DNA from: Solirubrobacter deserti
GTDB taxonomy: Bacteria > Actinomycetota > Thermoleophilia > Solirubrobacterales > Solirubrobacteraceae
Reading direction: 5' to 3'
Length of the DNA stretch: 64,000 nucleotides
Assembly (NCBI RefSeq): GCF_027587175.1
Contig: NZ_JAPCID010000009.1
Coordinates: 62,001-126,000 of the forward strand
Each line of letters begins with the position of its first letter. The stretch's first letter is position 1. A program made the position numbers and the translations under genes. Shown here piece after piece: positions 32,590-41,015 of this stretch. The notes beneath the pieces are model-generated. The model did not search any database and was not told the origin of the DNA. It was given only the letters and a program-made list of their open reading frames with translations.

Positions 32590-33239
32590 CCCGGCTCGAC
32601 GATGCCGTGCTCGTAGGCGAACACGACGGCCTGGACGCGATCGCGCAGGCCGAGCTTCATCAGCACGCGCGCGACATGGGTCTTGACCGTCGCGTCGCCG
32701 ATGATCAGCTCGGCCGCGATCTCCTGGTTGCTGAGCCCGCGCGCGAGCAGCGTCAGGATCTCGTGCTCGCGCCCGGTCAGCTCCGAGAGCTCGCGCGGCG
32801 GCGGCCTGACGGCGGCGCGGCGGCCGAAGGCGGCGATCACCCGACGGGTCACGGCGGGGTCGATCAGCGCGTTGCCCGCCGCGACGGTGTGGACCGCGGC
32901 GATCAGCTGCTCGGGCGGGGAGACCTTCAGCAGGAAGCCGGACGTCCCGGCCCTCAGTGCCTCGTAGAGGTACTCCTCCTCGTCGAAGGTGGTGAGCACG
33001 AGCACCTTCGGCGGCGCGTCCGTGGCCAGCAGGCGACGCGAGGCCTCGAGCCCGTCGAGCACCGGCATGCGGATGTCCATCAGCACCACGTCCGGCTTGA
33101 CGTTGCGGGCGACGCGCAGCACCTCCTCGCCGTCACCCGCCTCGCCCACGACCTCGATGTCCGGCTCGGCGTCGAGCACCATCTTCAGCCCGGCGCGCAC
33201 GAGCACCTGGTCGTCGGCGACCACCACCCGCACCGTCAT
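32580..33239 (-). CDS. LuxR/NarL-type response regulator
   Basis: 219 residues: a receiver domain (phospho-acceptor Asp55 in VVLMDIRMP, acidic pocket Asp9/Asp10, Lys in GFLLKVSPPE) and a C-terminal LuxR helix-turn-helix (ELTGREHEILTLLARGLSNQEIAAELIIGDATVKTHV). It is phosphorylated by the kinase encoded just upstream, with which it overlaps by ATGA (33236-33239). Target genes probably include one or both flanking paralogous membrane proteins, which is inference. Confidence 0.95.
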   Translation of the reverse strand: MTVRVVVADDQVLVRAGLKMVLDAEPDIEVVGEAGDGEEVLRVARNVKPDVVLMDIRMPVLDGLEASRRLLATDAPPKVLVLTTFDEEEYLYEALRAGTSGFLLKVSPPEQLIAAVHTVAAGNALIDPAVTRRVIAAFGRRAAVRPPPRELSELTGREHEILTLLARGLSNQEIAAELIIGDATVKTHVARVLMKLGLRDRVQAVVFAYEHGIVEPGQA

Positions 33240-34351
33240 GCCGGCAGCCTCGCGTGCACGCGGAAGCCCGCGCCGCCCGGCAGCGGCCCGGCCTCGAGCT
33301 CGCCGCCGAACAGCGCGGCGCGCTCGCGCATCCCGACGATGCCATGCCCCGAGCCCGCCGACGGCGCGTGCCCCGGGCCGTCGTCGCGCACCTCCAGCTG
33401 CAGGTCGCGCCCGTAGCGGACGCGCACGTCGACGCGGGCGCCCGGCGCGTACCGCAGCGCGTTCGTGAGCGCCTCCTGCACGATCCGGTAGGCGGACATG
33501 TCCAGGCCGGGGGCGAGCGTCGCGGGGTCGCCCTCGATGTTCAGCGTCGCGTTCAGCCCGGCTTCGCGCACCTGCTCGACGAGCGCCTCGACACGGGCGA
33601 GGCTCGGTTGCGGCGCGAGCTCGGCGCCGTCGTCGCGCTTGCGCAGGATCCCGAGCATGCGGTGCAGCTCGACGACGGCCTGGCGCCCCGTCTCCTCGAC
33701 GCCCGCCAGTGCCTCGCGCTCGCGTTCGCGCGCCGGGTCGTCCCCCAGCAGCCGTCGCACCGCGCCCGCCTGGAGCACCATCACCGAGACGCTGTGAGCG
33801 ACAGCGTCGTGCAGCTCGCGCGCGATCCGCGCCCGCTCGTCCGCGACCGCGGTCTGTGCGTGCTGCTCGGCCTCCGCGCGGCGGGTCTCATGCCCGTGCA
33901 GCAGCCGCCCGAGCGTCCACGCGAGCACGTAGAAGCCGCACTGCGCGCCGGCCTGCGCGAGCTCCATCTCGCGCCCGGAGGCGAAGTCGAGCCACACGTA
34001 CGCGACGCCGATCCCGAGACCGATGGCGGCGGTCCGCAGCTCGAGCTGGTACCCGACGGTGAACAGCAGCAGCAGCTCGGCCAGGAACGGGGAGAGCGGA
34101 TCGGTGTCATAGGTGGCGTCGTGCGCCATCACCTGACCGAGCACGATGGCGGTCAGGGCGAGCAGCGGCGACCGGCGCCGGAACGCGACCGCCGCGCCGT
34201 TGACGACCGCCGCGGCGAGCCAGCGGCCCGTGTGGTCGCGGGCCAGCGCCTCCAGCACGCCGAGCGCGAGGATGGCGACCCCGATGGCCAGGTCGATGAG
34301 CTGGACGCGACGCACGATGGCGCGCACGCTACCGGCGGGCGAGGCGCCCAT
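33236..34351 (-). CDS. Histidine kinase, HPK7/NarL-partner type
   Basis: 371 residues: about five N-terminal transmembrane segments with short loops, then the HisKA_3 dimerisation helix ERARIARELHDAVAHSVSV with His181, and an ATPase domain with the N-box VQEALTNALRYAPG (Asn297) and G-box DDGPGHAPSAGSGHGIVGM. No large sensor domain, so it senses through the membrane part. The downstream regulator overlaps by 4 bases. Confidence 0.94.
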   Translation of the reverse strand: MGASPAGSVRAIVRRVQLIDLAIGVAILALGVLEALARDHTGRWLAAAVVNGAAVAFRRRSPLLALTAIVLGQVMAHDATYDTDPLSPFLAELLLLFTVGYQLELRTAAIGLGIGVAYVWLDFASGREMELAQAGAQCGFYVLAWTLGRLLHGHETRRAEAEQHAQTAVADERARIARELHDAVAHSVSVMVLQAGAVRRLLGDDPAREREREALAGVEETGRQAVVELHRMLGILRKRDDGAELAPQPSLARVEALVEQVREAGLNATLNIEGDPATLAPGLDMSAYRIVQEALTNALRYAPGARVDVRVRYGRDLQLEVRDDGPGHAPSAGSGHGIVGMRERAALFGGELEAGPLPGGAGFRVHARLPA

Positions 34352-34438
34352 CGTCGTCCGCGCGGATGATCCACGGGTCCGCCGCGCGGGTGACCGCGAA
34401 TCGCCGCCCCGGGGGAAGACCGCTCACGGATCCCGGCG

Positions 34439-34444
34439 TAGCTT
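34439..34444 (+). promoter_or_regulatory. Candidate -10 element (TAGCTT)
   Basis: Seven bases separate it from the ATG at 34452. Confidence 0.5.
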
Positions 34445-34451
34445 CGTCGGC

Positions 34452-35162
34452 ATGCTCTCCGACCCCCGCCGCTTCTCCCGTCTCGTCGCCGCGTTCGCCC
34501 TGATCGCCGGGCCGCTGATCGTGCTCGCGGGCATGATCGCGACGCCCTGGGAGGAGGAGGCCACGACCGCCTCCTACCACGACGCGCTGGCCGCCCACCC
34601 GGGCCAGGCCGAGCTCTCCGCGACGCTCCTGCACTTCGGCTACGTCCTGCTGCTCCCGGCCGCGCTCGGGCTCATGCACCTCGCCCGCCGCGCCTCACCC
34701 AGGCTCGCGCACACCGGCGGCCTGCTCGCCGTCCTCGGCCTCGCCACGCTCCCCGGCCTGCTCGTGACCGACTTCTACGACCTGGCCCTGGCCGAGGCGC
34801 TGCCGCGCGCCGAGTCGGTCGCGATCGCCGACGCCGCGCAGGAGGGCTGGGCCGCCGCCGTCATGGGCCTGTCCGCCGTGTTCCCGATGCTGATCGGGCT
34901 CGTCCTGCTGACGGTCGCCGCGTGGCGCGCCGGCGTCGCGCAGGCCTGGATGACCGTCGGGATCGCGGTCGCCTGGCTGCTGCCGTTCGTCTCCGGCACC
35001 GGGCTGGTGCCGGCCGTCGCGGGCGCCTCGCTGCTGCTCGCGATCCTCGGCTCGATCGGCGTGAAGGTCGCGCGGATGGGCGATCAGGCGTGGGCCGAGC
35101 GCGCGTTCTCGCGCACGACGCGCGTGAAGGCGCCGAAGATCGCGGTCGAGAGCGCCGCCTGA
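34452..35162 (+). CDS. Multi-spanning membrane protein, paralogue B
   Basis: 236 residues, closely similar to paralogue A at 31894 along the whole length: MLSDPRRFSRLVAAFALIAGP at the start and LLVTDFYDLALAEALPRAESV inside. Both also share ARMxDQAWxERAF near the C-terminus. It lies beyond the kinase on the opposite side of the two-component genes, divergent from the kinase gene. The last 79 bases overlap the convergent amidotransferase gene. Function unknown. Confidence 0.75.
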   Translation: MLSDPRRFSRLVAAFALIAGPLIVLAGMIATPWEEEATTASYHDALAAHPGQAELSATLLHFGYVLLLPAALGLMHLARRASPRLAHTGGLLAVLGLATLPGLLVTDFYDLALAEALPRAESVAIADAAQEGWAAAVMGLSAVFPMLIGLVLLTVAAWRAGVAQAWMTVGIAVAWLLPFVSGTGLVPAVAGASLLLAILGSIGVKVARMGDQAWAERAFSRTTRVKAPKIAVESAA

Positions 35163-35779
35163 CCGGCCAGGTGGCGGGCGTCCGCGGCGCGGGCGTCCGC
35201 CACCGTGGTGCCGGCCTCGCCCACCGCCTCCGGCCAGCCGGCGTACCAACCGTCCAGCGTCACCTCGTCCACCTCCGGGTGGAACTGGACGCCCCACGCG
35301 GAGCCGCCCACGCGGAAGCCCTCCGCGCGCCCGCCGTCCGGCCGCGCGTAGACCTCGACGGCGCCGGGCGGCGGCTCGAAGCCGTCCTGGTTCCAGTGCA
35401 GCGCGTGCGCGCCGGGCGGGATCGCGCCCAGGACCGGATCCTCCGCGATCACCGTCAGCGGATGCCACGTCAGCAGCCGCCGCTCCAGCCGCAGGTTCTC
35501 CCCGCCGGTCGCGCGCGCCAGCAGCTGCGCGCCGAGGCAGACGCCCAGGAACGGGATCCTGCGCGTGACCGCCTCCGCGATCAGCTCGACCTCGGGCGCC
35601 AGTGCCGGGTCCCATGCGGCCTGCTCGCCGCCGAACGACACGAGCCCGTCGAGCCCGGCCAGGTCCGGCAGCACGCCGCCGAAGTGCTCCTCCACCGCAC
35701 CGAGCGGCGCGGCGGCGTTCCCGAAAAAGGGCTGTTGCAGGTGATGGATGACGGCGATGCGCGGGTACTGGGCGTTCAT
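35084..35779 (-). CDS. Class I glutamine amidotransferase (GMP-synthase-like)
   Basis: 231 residues with the nucleophile Cys81 in PFLGVCLGAQLLA and the His-Glu pair in WGVQFHPEVD. That is the complete GATase1 triad, so it should release ammonia from glutamine or hydrolyse a related gamma-glutamyl bond. It is free-standing. The ATG at 35779 overlaps the ATG of the divergent permease by two bases, leaving no intergenic promoter space; it may start further in, or be read from a promoter inside the permease gene. Confidence 0.87.
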   Translation of the reverse strand: MNAQYPRIAVIHHLQQPFFGNAAAPLGAVEEHFGGVLPDLAGLDGLVSFGGEQAAWDPALAPEVELIAEAVTRRIPFLGVCLGAQLLARATGGENLRLERRLLTWHPLTVIAEDPVLGAIPPGAHALHWNQDGFEPPPGAVEVYARPDGGRAEGFRVGGSAWGVQFHPEVDEVTLDGWYAGWPEAVGEAGTTVADARAADARHLAGQAALSTAIFGAFTRVVRENARSAHA

Positions 35780-37207
35780 GGATTCAGGGGGTCTGCAGAG
35801 CGGCCTCAAGCGCCGCCACGTGACGATGATCTCGCTCGGCGGGGTCATCGGCGCCGGGCTGTTCGTGGGCTCGGGCGCCGTGATCAACCAGACCGGGCCG
35901 GCTGCGGTGCTCTCCTATCTTGCCGCAGGCCTGCTCGTGATCCTCGTGATGCGCATGCTCGGGGAGATGGCGGTGGCCCGCCCGCGCACCGGCTCGTTCG
36001 CCAGCTACGCGGGCGAGGCGCTCGGGCCGTGGGCGCGCTTCACCGTCGGCTGGCTGTACTGGTACTTCTGGGTGATCGTGCTGGCCGTCGAGGCGGCGGC
36101 GGGCGCGGCGATCATCGAGGAGTGGCTGCCCGGCGTGCCGATCTGGGCGTCCAGTCTCGTGCTGATGATCCTGCTCACGGCCACGAACCTGATCTCGGTG
36201 CGCTCCTTCGGCGAGTTCGAGTTCTGGTTCGCGTCGATCAAGGTGGCGGCGATCGTGGCCTTCATCGCGGTCGCGCTCGGCTACGTGATCTTCGGCGGTG
36301 GGGTGGCGCCGCTCACCAACGAGGGCGGCTTCGTCCCCGAGGGCGGCGTGACGATCCTGTCCGGCATCGTGATCGTGATCTTCGCCTTCGTCGGCGCGGA
36401 GATCGCCACGATCGCGGCGGCGGAGTCCGACGAGCCGGGCGAGTCCGTGCGCAAGCGACCAACTCCGTGATCACGCGCGTGCTCGTGTTCTACGTGCTGG
36501 CGGTGTTCCTGATCGTCGCGATCCTGCCGTGGAACTCGGCCGAGCTCGGCAAGTCCCCGTTCGCGGCCACGCTGGACGAGATCGGCATCCCGGCCGCGGC
36601 GCAGGTGATGAACGTGATCGTCCTCACCGCGGTGCTCTCGTGTCTCAACAGCGGGCTCTACGTTGCTTCGCGCATGAACTTCTCGCTCGCCCGTGAAGGC
36701 GACGCGCCGCAGTGGATGGTCGCCTTGAACGGGCGCGGCGTGCCCGCGCGGGCGATCATCATCGCCAGCTCGATCGGCTTCCTGTCGGTGATCGCGAACG
36801 TGATCTCGCCCGACAAGGTGTTCCTGTTCCTGCTCAACACCAGCGGCGCGGTCGCGCTGTTCGTCTACCTGCTGATCGCGTGCTCGCAGCTCGTGCTGCG
36901 GCGCCGGCTCGAGCGCGAGGACCCGGAGGCGCTGAAGATCCGCATGTGGGCGTACCCGTACCTGACGTACTTCGCGATCGCGGCCATCGGCGTCGTGATC
37001 GCCTCGATGGCGTTCGTGGAGGACGTGCGCTCGCAGCTGTGGCTCGGGCTGCTGAGCGTCGGCGTCGTGCTCGCCGCCTACTTCGTCAAGTCACGCGTGC
37101 AGCACACGCGCGGCGACGCCGGCGAGGGTGGCCGCCCCGTACGCGACCGACGGTTCGTCGCTGGTCAGGACCGCGAGCGCGACCCGTCGTCCGTCCCGCT
37201 CCAGTAG
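35778..37207 (+). pseudogene. Amino-acid permease (APC family), interrupted by a single-base frameshift
   Basis: Two frames together give one APC-family permease. The first (35778 to 36470) runs from GLKRRHVTMISLGGVIGAGLF to AAAESDEPGESVRK; the second resumes as ATNSVITRVLVFYVLAVF and ends at 37207. The homologous junction would read EPGESVRKATNSV, which needs one extra G near 36453-36458 (AAGGCGACC instead of AAGCGACC). The protein would have 12 transmembrane helices. Either the gene is recently broken or the sequence has a base-calling error; the rest of both frames is intact. The tail overlaps the convergent hydrolase gene by 117 bases. Confidence 0.85.
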
Positions 37208-37801
37208 CGCGGCCTGGTGGGTGAGGCCCTTGCGCCACCCGCCCTTGAAGAGGACCGTGAAGCCGCGCCGCTCGGCGACGGGCGCGATGCCCCAGCGCTG
37301 GCCGCGCGTGACGCCGGCCAGCAGCTCGCGCGCGTAGGCGCGGTGGCGCGCGGGCAGGAGCCGGTCGAGCCGCAGGAAGAACCGGGCCTGATCGGCGGCC
37401 GTGATGCGGGCCTCGAAGAGCGCGCCGACGGGCTGGAAGTGCGTCATCCGGGCCGCGCGGGCCACGGCGTTGAGCGACGCGTCCCCGTACGTCTTGTAGA
37501 CCTCGCGCGCGGCCTTGTTGGACGAGCGCACGATCATCGGACGCAGCCGCTCGTCCTCGTGCGGGGCGAGCGGGCGGTCGGCGGCGGCCCGCAGGACGGC
37601 GACGAGCAACATCGCCTTGGTCATGCTCGCGCTGCGGAACTGCACGTCGAGGTCGTGGCCGCGGATGCGACCATCGGCGCCGGCGACGGCATACGCCACC
37701 GTGCCCGCGCGCGTCTCGGCGAAGCGGTTGGCCTGCGCGCGGCCCTCCGTTCCCGTGGTGAGCGGGCCCGCGGCCGCGAAGCTCGCGGCCGCGGTCGCCA
37801 G
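37091..37801 (-). CDS. Beta-lactamase-class-A-like serine hydrolase, secreted
   Basis: The catalytic SxxK is FRSASMTKAM, SxN is RSSNKAA, and the KTG-like motif is FKGGWRKG, so the penicillin-binding/beta-lactamase fold is clear, though not necessarily beta-lactam hydrolysis. A signal-peptide-like segment (AFLATAAASFAAAGPLTT) precedes it, yet no ATG/GTG/TTG fits it. The choices are a CTG at 37801, or an ATG at 37903 that would run 95 bases through the glutaredoxin gene as Arg/Pro-rich sequence. The CTG is used here, with low certainty. Confidence 0.75.
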   Translation of the reverse strand: MATAAASFAAAGPLTTGTEGRAQANRFAETRAGTVAYAVAGADGRIRGHDLDVQFRSASMTKAMLLVAVLRAAADRPLAPHEDERLRPMIVRSSNKAAREVYKTYGDASLNAVARAARMTHFQPVGALFEARITAADQARFFLRLDRLLPARHRAYARELLAGVTRGQRWGIAPVAERRGFTVLFKGGWRKGLTHQAALLERDGRRVALAVLTSDEPSVAYGAATLAGVAARVLHA

Positions 37802-37808
37802 AAAGGCG

Positions 37809-38213
37809 CTAGACGAGGTCGTTCTTGATCTGGAGGGGCGGGGCGCCCGGCTCCGCGGCCGCGGGGGCCTCGGCCGGCGCGTCCGGCTTGGGCTCCAGGC
37901 CAAGGGTCTCGCGCAGCTCGCCCGACTCGTACATCTCCGTGACGATGTCGCAGCCGCCGATCAGCTCGCCGTTGACGAACAGCTGGGGGATCGTCGGCCA
38001 GTTGGAGATGGCGGAGAGCTCCTGGCGGATGCGCGGATCCGGGAGGATGTCCACGGCCGCGTAGGAGGCGCCGAGCGCGTCCAGGGCCGCGACCGTGCGG
38101 GCGCTGAAGCCGCACATCGGCTGCTCCGGGCGGCCCTTCATGAAGAGGATCACTTCGTGCTCGGAGATCGCCTTGGAGATCTCGTCGCGGATGGGGTTTT
38201 CGGTGGCGCTCAT
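37809..38213 (-). CDS. grxD: Monothiol glutaredoxin (Grx4/GrxD type)
   Basis: 134 residues with the CGFS active site (Cys34 in PMCGFSART) and the TIPQLFVNGELIGGCD cis-proline/GSH-binding block. CGFS glutaredoxins hold and transfer [2Fe-2S] clusters with glutathione or a related thiol. A proline/alanine-rich tail after residue 112 (EPKPDAPAEAPAAAEPG) is an extension. Co-translated with bolA (ATGA overlap at 38210-38213), its well-known partner, and divergent from a HesB/IscA gene, so the locus is an Fe-S trafficking unit. Confidence 0.95.
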   Translation of the reverse strand: MSATENPIRDEISKAISEHEVILFMKGRPEQPMCGFSARTVAALDALGASYAAVDILPDPRIRQELSAISNWPTIPQLFVNGELIGGCDIVTEMYESGELRETLGLEPKPDAPAEAPAAAEPGAPPLQIKNDLV

Positions 38214-38440
38214 GCTTCCGCCTTCGTGACGAGGGATAGGGCGTGGATCGGACCGCCGATGTCGGCGCCGAACACCGCATACACGCGGCGATGCTGCTCG
38301 ATGCGGCTCATCCCGGCGAACTCCGGCGCGATGACGATGGCGCGGAAGTGGTCCTCCGTGCCCGTGAGGTCCGTCACCTCGGCCGTCGACCCCGGGATCG
38401 CGGCCTCGATGCGCTGCTTGAGGTCGTCCGTGGAGGGCAT
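38210..38440 (-). CDS. bolA: BolA-family protein
   Basis: 76 residues with the BolA fold: KQRIEAAIPGSTAEVTDLTGTEDHFRAIVIAPEFAGMSRIEQHRRVYAVFG. BolA binds monothiol glutaredoxins and shares a [2Fe-2S] cluster with them; here the partner gene overlaps its stop. The ATG at 38440 has TACCCT 9 bases upstream and no Shine-Dalgarno. Confidence 0.95.
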   Translation of the reverse strand: MPSTDDLKQRIEAAIPGSTAEVTDLTGTEDHFRAIVIAPEFAGMSRIEQHRRVYAVFGADIGGPIHALSLVTKAEA

Positions 38441-38449
38441 TCACCCGAG

Positions 38450-38455
38450 AGGGTA
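38450..38455 (-). promoter_or_regulatory. Candidate -10 element (TACCCT) of the bolA-grxD operon
   Basis: Nine bases separate it from the ATG at 38440. Confidence 0.4.
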
Positions 38456-38513
38456 GCGGTCGCTACACTTCGGGAAGTATTGGCTGGGAAACCCGCACGG
38501 GAGTACTGACAAA

Positions 38514-38867
38514 GTGATCACCTTCACCGAAAAGGGCGCCGAGAAGGTTCAGGAGTTCCTGGCGTCCCAGAGCACCGACGTGCAGACGTCGGGCCTGCGC
38601 GTGGGCGTCCGCGGTGGCGGGTGCTCCGGCTTCCAGTATGCGCTCGCGTTCGACCAGGAGCGCCCGGGTGACGAGGTCTTCACCGACCACGGCCTGCGGA
38701 TCCTCGTCGACGGCCCGTCGCTCCCGTACGTCAAGGGCGCGGTCGTCGACTACGTCGAGTCCATGCAGGGCGCCGGCTTCAAGGTCGACAACCCGAACGT
38801 GATCGCGGCCTGCGGCTGCGGCTCTTCCTTCCGCGTGGCGGAGGAAGAGGAAGTCTCCGCGGTCTGA
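38514..38867 (+). CDS. HesB/IscA-type iron-sulfur cluster insertion protein
   Basis: 117 residues with the three conserved cysteines of A-type carriers: Cys37 in GGGCSGF and Cys100/Cys102 in AACGCGSSF. It delivers [Fe-S] clusters to apo-enzymes. GTG start. The putative -10 TACACT (38464-38469) lies far upstream, so this mRNA would have a leader of roughly 40 bases, unlike the facing bolA transcript. Gene order with bolA-grxD supports the function. Confidence 0.94.
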   Translation: MITFTEKGAEKVQEFLASQSTDVQTSGLRVGVRGGGCSGFQYALAFDQERPGDEVFTDHGLRILVDGPSLPYVKGAVVDYVESMQGAGFKVDNPNVIAACGCGSSFRVAEEEEVSAV

Positions 38868-38930
38868 CGATTCCCTTAATGGCGCGCCGCGCGGTGCGTG
38901 GCGCGACCGCTCACGGGTACCAGAGCGGGC

Positions 38931-39604
38931 ATGCTTCGTTCGCTGGTACCCGCCGTCCTCGTCCTGCTCACCGGTCCCGCCGCGGCGCACGCCGCGCTCG
39001 CTGACCGATACGTCCCGTTCTACGACGCGGCCGACGGGGTTCGCGCGGGCCGGGACGAGGTGCGCTTCGACGCCAAGGCGGCGGCGCTGTACCGGCGCAC
39101 GCTCGCGGGCCGCCGGGTGACCGTGCGCTGCCAGACCGTCCCGGCCAGGACATCGACCTCGGCGGCACCACCCGGCCGCTGAAGCCGCGCAACCGCCGGA
39201 TCGTGCTGCCGCGCAACGGCGAGGTGTGCGCGCTCGCCACGCCGCGCCGGACCGCCGAGCGGGCGTGCCTGCCGCTGGACCGGACGGGCGAGCAGTGCCT
39301 GCGCGTGATCCTCGCGCGGTCGGACGCGGCCCGCGCGTACGTCGCGGACTTCTCGCGCACCGTCGAGCTCTCGCTCGTGCTCGCCGCCGCGGACCCGTTC
39401 GACATCGGCCCGGAGGTGGTCGCGCTGCCCTCGCCCGACGCCGCCCCGGCTGCCGGGCAGGTCGGCGTGTGGCTCCAGGGCGGCTCGCGCGCCGTCGCGG
39501 TGCTGGATTCCGCGGGCGTGCGGCGCTTCGCCCGAGTGGACGGCGGCGTCTTCTCCACCAACGTCGAGGCGTTCGTGGACATCGCGGACCTCACGTTGTT
39601 CTAG
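38931..39604 (+). pseudogene. Secreted protein, paralogue of 39652, interrupted by a single-base frameshift
   Basis: Frame one (38931-39182) gives a signal peptide (LVPAVLVLLTGPAAAHAALA) and the N-terminal part; a second frame continues the protein to 39604. Reading across a missing G near 39141-39146 gives QTVPGQDIDLGGTTRPLKPRN, aligning with the intact neighbour at 39652. Both proteins share the start (MLR...), the DRYVPFYDAADGV-type first strand, DVC/GEVC, and the VDGGVFSTNV ending. Either this copy is degraded or the base is a sequencing error. Function unknown. Confidence 0.75.
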
Positions 39605-39651
39605 CCGAACGTCCCATTGATGAGCGAGCGTGCGCGGCTTCAATGGCCCGC

Positions 39652-40365
39652 ATGCTCCGCTGTGCCGTTCTCGCGTGCCTGCTCACGTTCGTGCTCGTGC
39701 CGTCCGCCCACGCCGCGATCGGGGACGAGCTCATTCCCTATGTGGACGCGTCCGACGACGTCCACGTCGGGACGCCGAGCAGGCACGCGGTGACCGTCCG
39801 CTTCGGACCACGGGCGGCGAAGCTCTACCGGTCACTGCGCGGCGGCCCGTACTCGTCGGGCTGCATCGCCGAGCGGCGGCGAGGAACCTCGAGCGGTGGG
39901 CACAACGAGCTGCCGCGCAAACGCTCTCGAGTCACGATCGCGGTGACGCCTGGAGCCGACGTGTGTTTCGTCGCGACCGCGGCGCGCGCGTCGGACGGCG
40001 GCTGTATCAACCCACGGACCGTCCGGGACCGTGAGTGCGTGCGGTTCGTCGTCGCCCTGAGCGATCGCGGCCGGGCGATCGTCGACGAGATCAAGCGGAC
40101 GTTCGAGATCGGAGGGCTCTTCTTCGAGGACGAGGTGCCGTTCGCGGAGCTGCAGCAGATCCTCGGCGGCGACCTGGTCACGCTGGCCACCCCGGACGCG
40201 TTGCCGCCGCCCGGGACCGTCGGCGTCTTCGACGACGGGAACGTCCGCGTCGTCGCGGCGCTGCTCGCCGACGGGACTCGCTGGTTCGCGCGCCGGGACG
40301 GCGGGGTCTACAGCACCAACGTCCCGCGTCTGTTCGGGGACCGGGACACGCTCACGTTGTTCTGA
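39652..40365 (+). CDS. Secreted protein of unknown function, intact paralogue
   Basis: 237 residues with a signal peptide (CLLTFVLVPSAHAA) and a beta-rich mature part with four or more cysteines. It follows the frameshifted paralogue by 47 bases, pointing to tandem duplication. Conserved features between the two are the LIPYVDASDDV opening strand, a repeated acidic-basic pattern, and the FARRDGGVYSTNVPRLF ending. An ATG 9 bases earlier (39643) is an alternative start. No family known. Confidence 0.75.
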   Translation: MLRCAVLACLLTFVLVPSAHAAIGDELIPYVDASDDVHVGTPSRHAVTVRFGPRAAKLYRSLRGGPYSSGCIAERRRGTSSGGHNELPRKRSRVTIAVTPGADVCFVATAARASDGGCINPRTVRDRECVRFVVALSDRGRAIVDEIKRTFEIGGLFFEDEVPFAELQQILGGDLVTLATPDALPPPGTVGVFDDGNVRVVAALLADGTRWFARRDGGVYSTNVPRLFGDRDTLTLF

Positions 40366-40384
40366 GGCGTCGCGTTGGAGGCGT

Positions 40385-41005
40385 ATGCGCCTCTACGACT
40401 ACGCGGCCTCCGGGAACTGCTTCAAGGTCCGGCTCCTGCTCGGGATGCTGGGCGTCGAGTACGAGCGGGTCCCGGTCGACATCTTCGCCGGGGACACGCT
40501 CACCTGCGAGTACGCGATGATCAACCCCGTGCGCGAGACCCCCGTGCTCGAGCTCGACGGCGGCGAGCGGATCACGCAGTCCAACGCGATCCTCTGGTAC
40601 CTGGCGGAGGGGACGGTGTGGCTGCCGGACGGACGGCTGGAGCGCGGGTGGGTGGCACAGTGGCTCGCGTTCGAGCAGGAGCGCGTGATGGGCGGGCTCG
40701 GCGGGCCGCGGTTCCTGCTGGCGACCGGACGCGCGACCGAGGCGCAGGTCGCCCGGCGGCTCGCCACCGGGCGCGGCGCGCTCGAGGTGCTCGACGCGCA
40801 CCTCGCCGCCCGCGACTGGCTCGTGGGCGAGGCGGCGAGCATCGCCGACCTGTCGGTGTTCGCGTACACGAGCGTGGCACCGGTCGAGGTGCCGGCCAAC
40901 GTGGAGGCATGGCTGGAGCGGGTGCGCGCCCTGCCGGGGTTCGTCGACGACTTCGTCCCCTATCCGGAGAACGCGCAACTCGGGGCGGGAAGCTCGATCT
41001 ACTAG
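40385..41005 (+). CDS. Glutathione S-transferase-family protein
   Basis: 206 residues. The N-terminal thioredoxin-like half is MRLYDYAASGNCFKVRLLLGMLGVEYE with the cis-proline at ETPVLELDGGERITQSNAILWYLAEG, and the C-terminal helical domain includes DWLVGEAASIADLSVFAY. It conjugates or reduces electrophiles with a low-molecular-weight thiol. Solirubrobacterales-type organisms mostly use mycothiol, so the thiol is uncertain. GGAGG precedes the ATG closely (GTTGGAGGCGTATG). Confidence 0.9.
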   Translation: MRLYDYAASGNCFKVRLLLGMLGVEYERVPVDIFAGDTLTCEYAMINPVRETPVLELDGGERITQSNAILWYLAEGTVWLPDGRLERGWVAQWLAFEQERVMGGLGGPRFLLATGRATEAQVARRLATGRGALEVLDAHLAARDWLVGEAASIADLSVFAYTSVAPVEVPANVEAWLERVRALPGFVDDFVPYPENAQLGAGSSIY

Positions 41006-41008
41006 CGT
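41003..41008 (+). promoter_or_regulatory. Candidate -10 element (TAGCGT), truncated-haemoglobin gene
   Basis: Seven bases separate it from the GTG at 41016; it overlaps the GST stop codon. Confidence 0.45.
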
Positions 41009-41015
41009 CCGCGGT

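Noticed and set aside
34922-36450. Long plus-strand open frame upstream of the second half of the permease
   Set aside because: It is Arg-rich antisense or off-frame sequence. Only the part after about 36458 is permease coding.
38467-38478. 12-bp dyad ACTTC-GG-GAAGT between bolA and the HesB gene
   Set aside because: Short arms and no second copy or related regulator seen; could be chance, so not listed as a feature.
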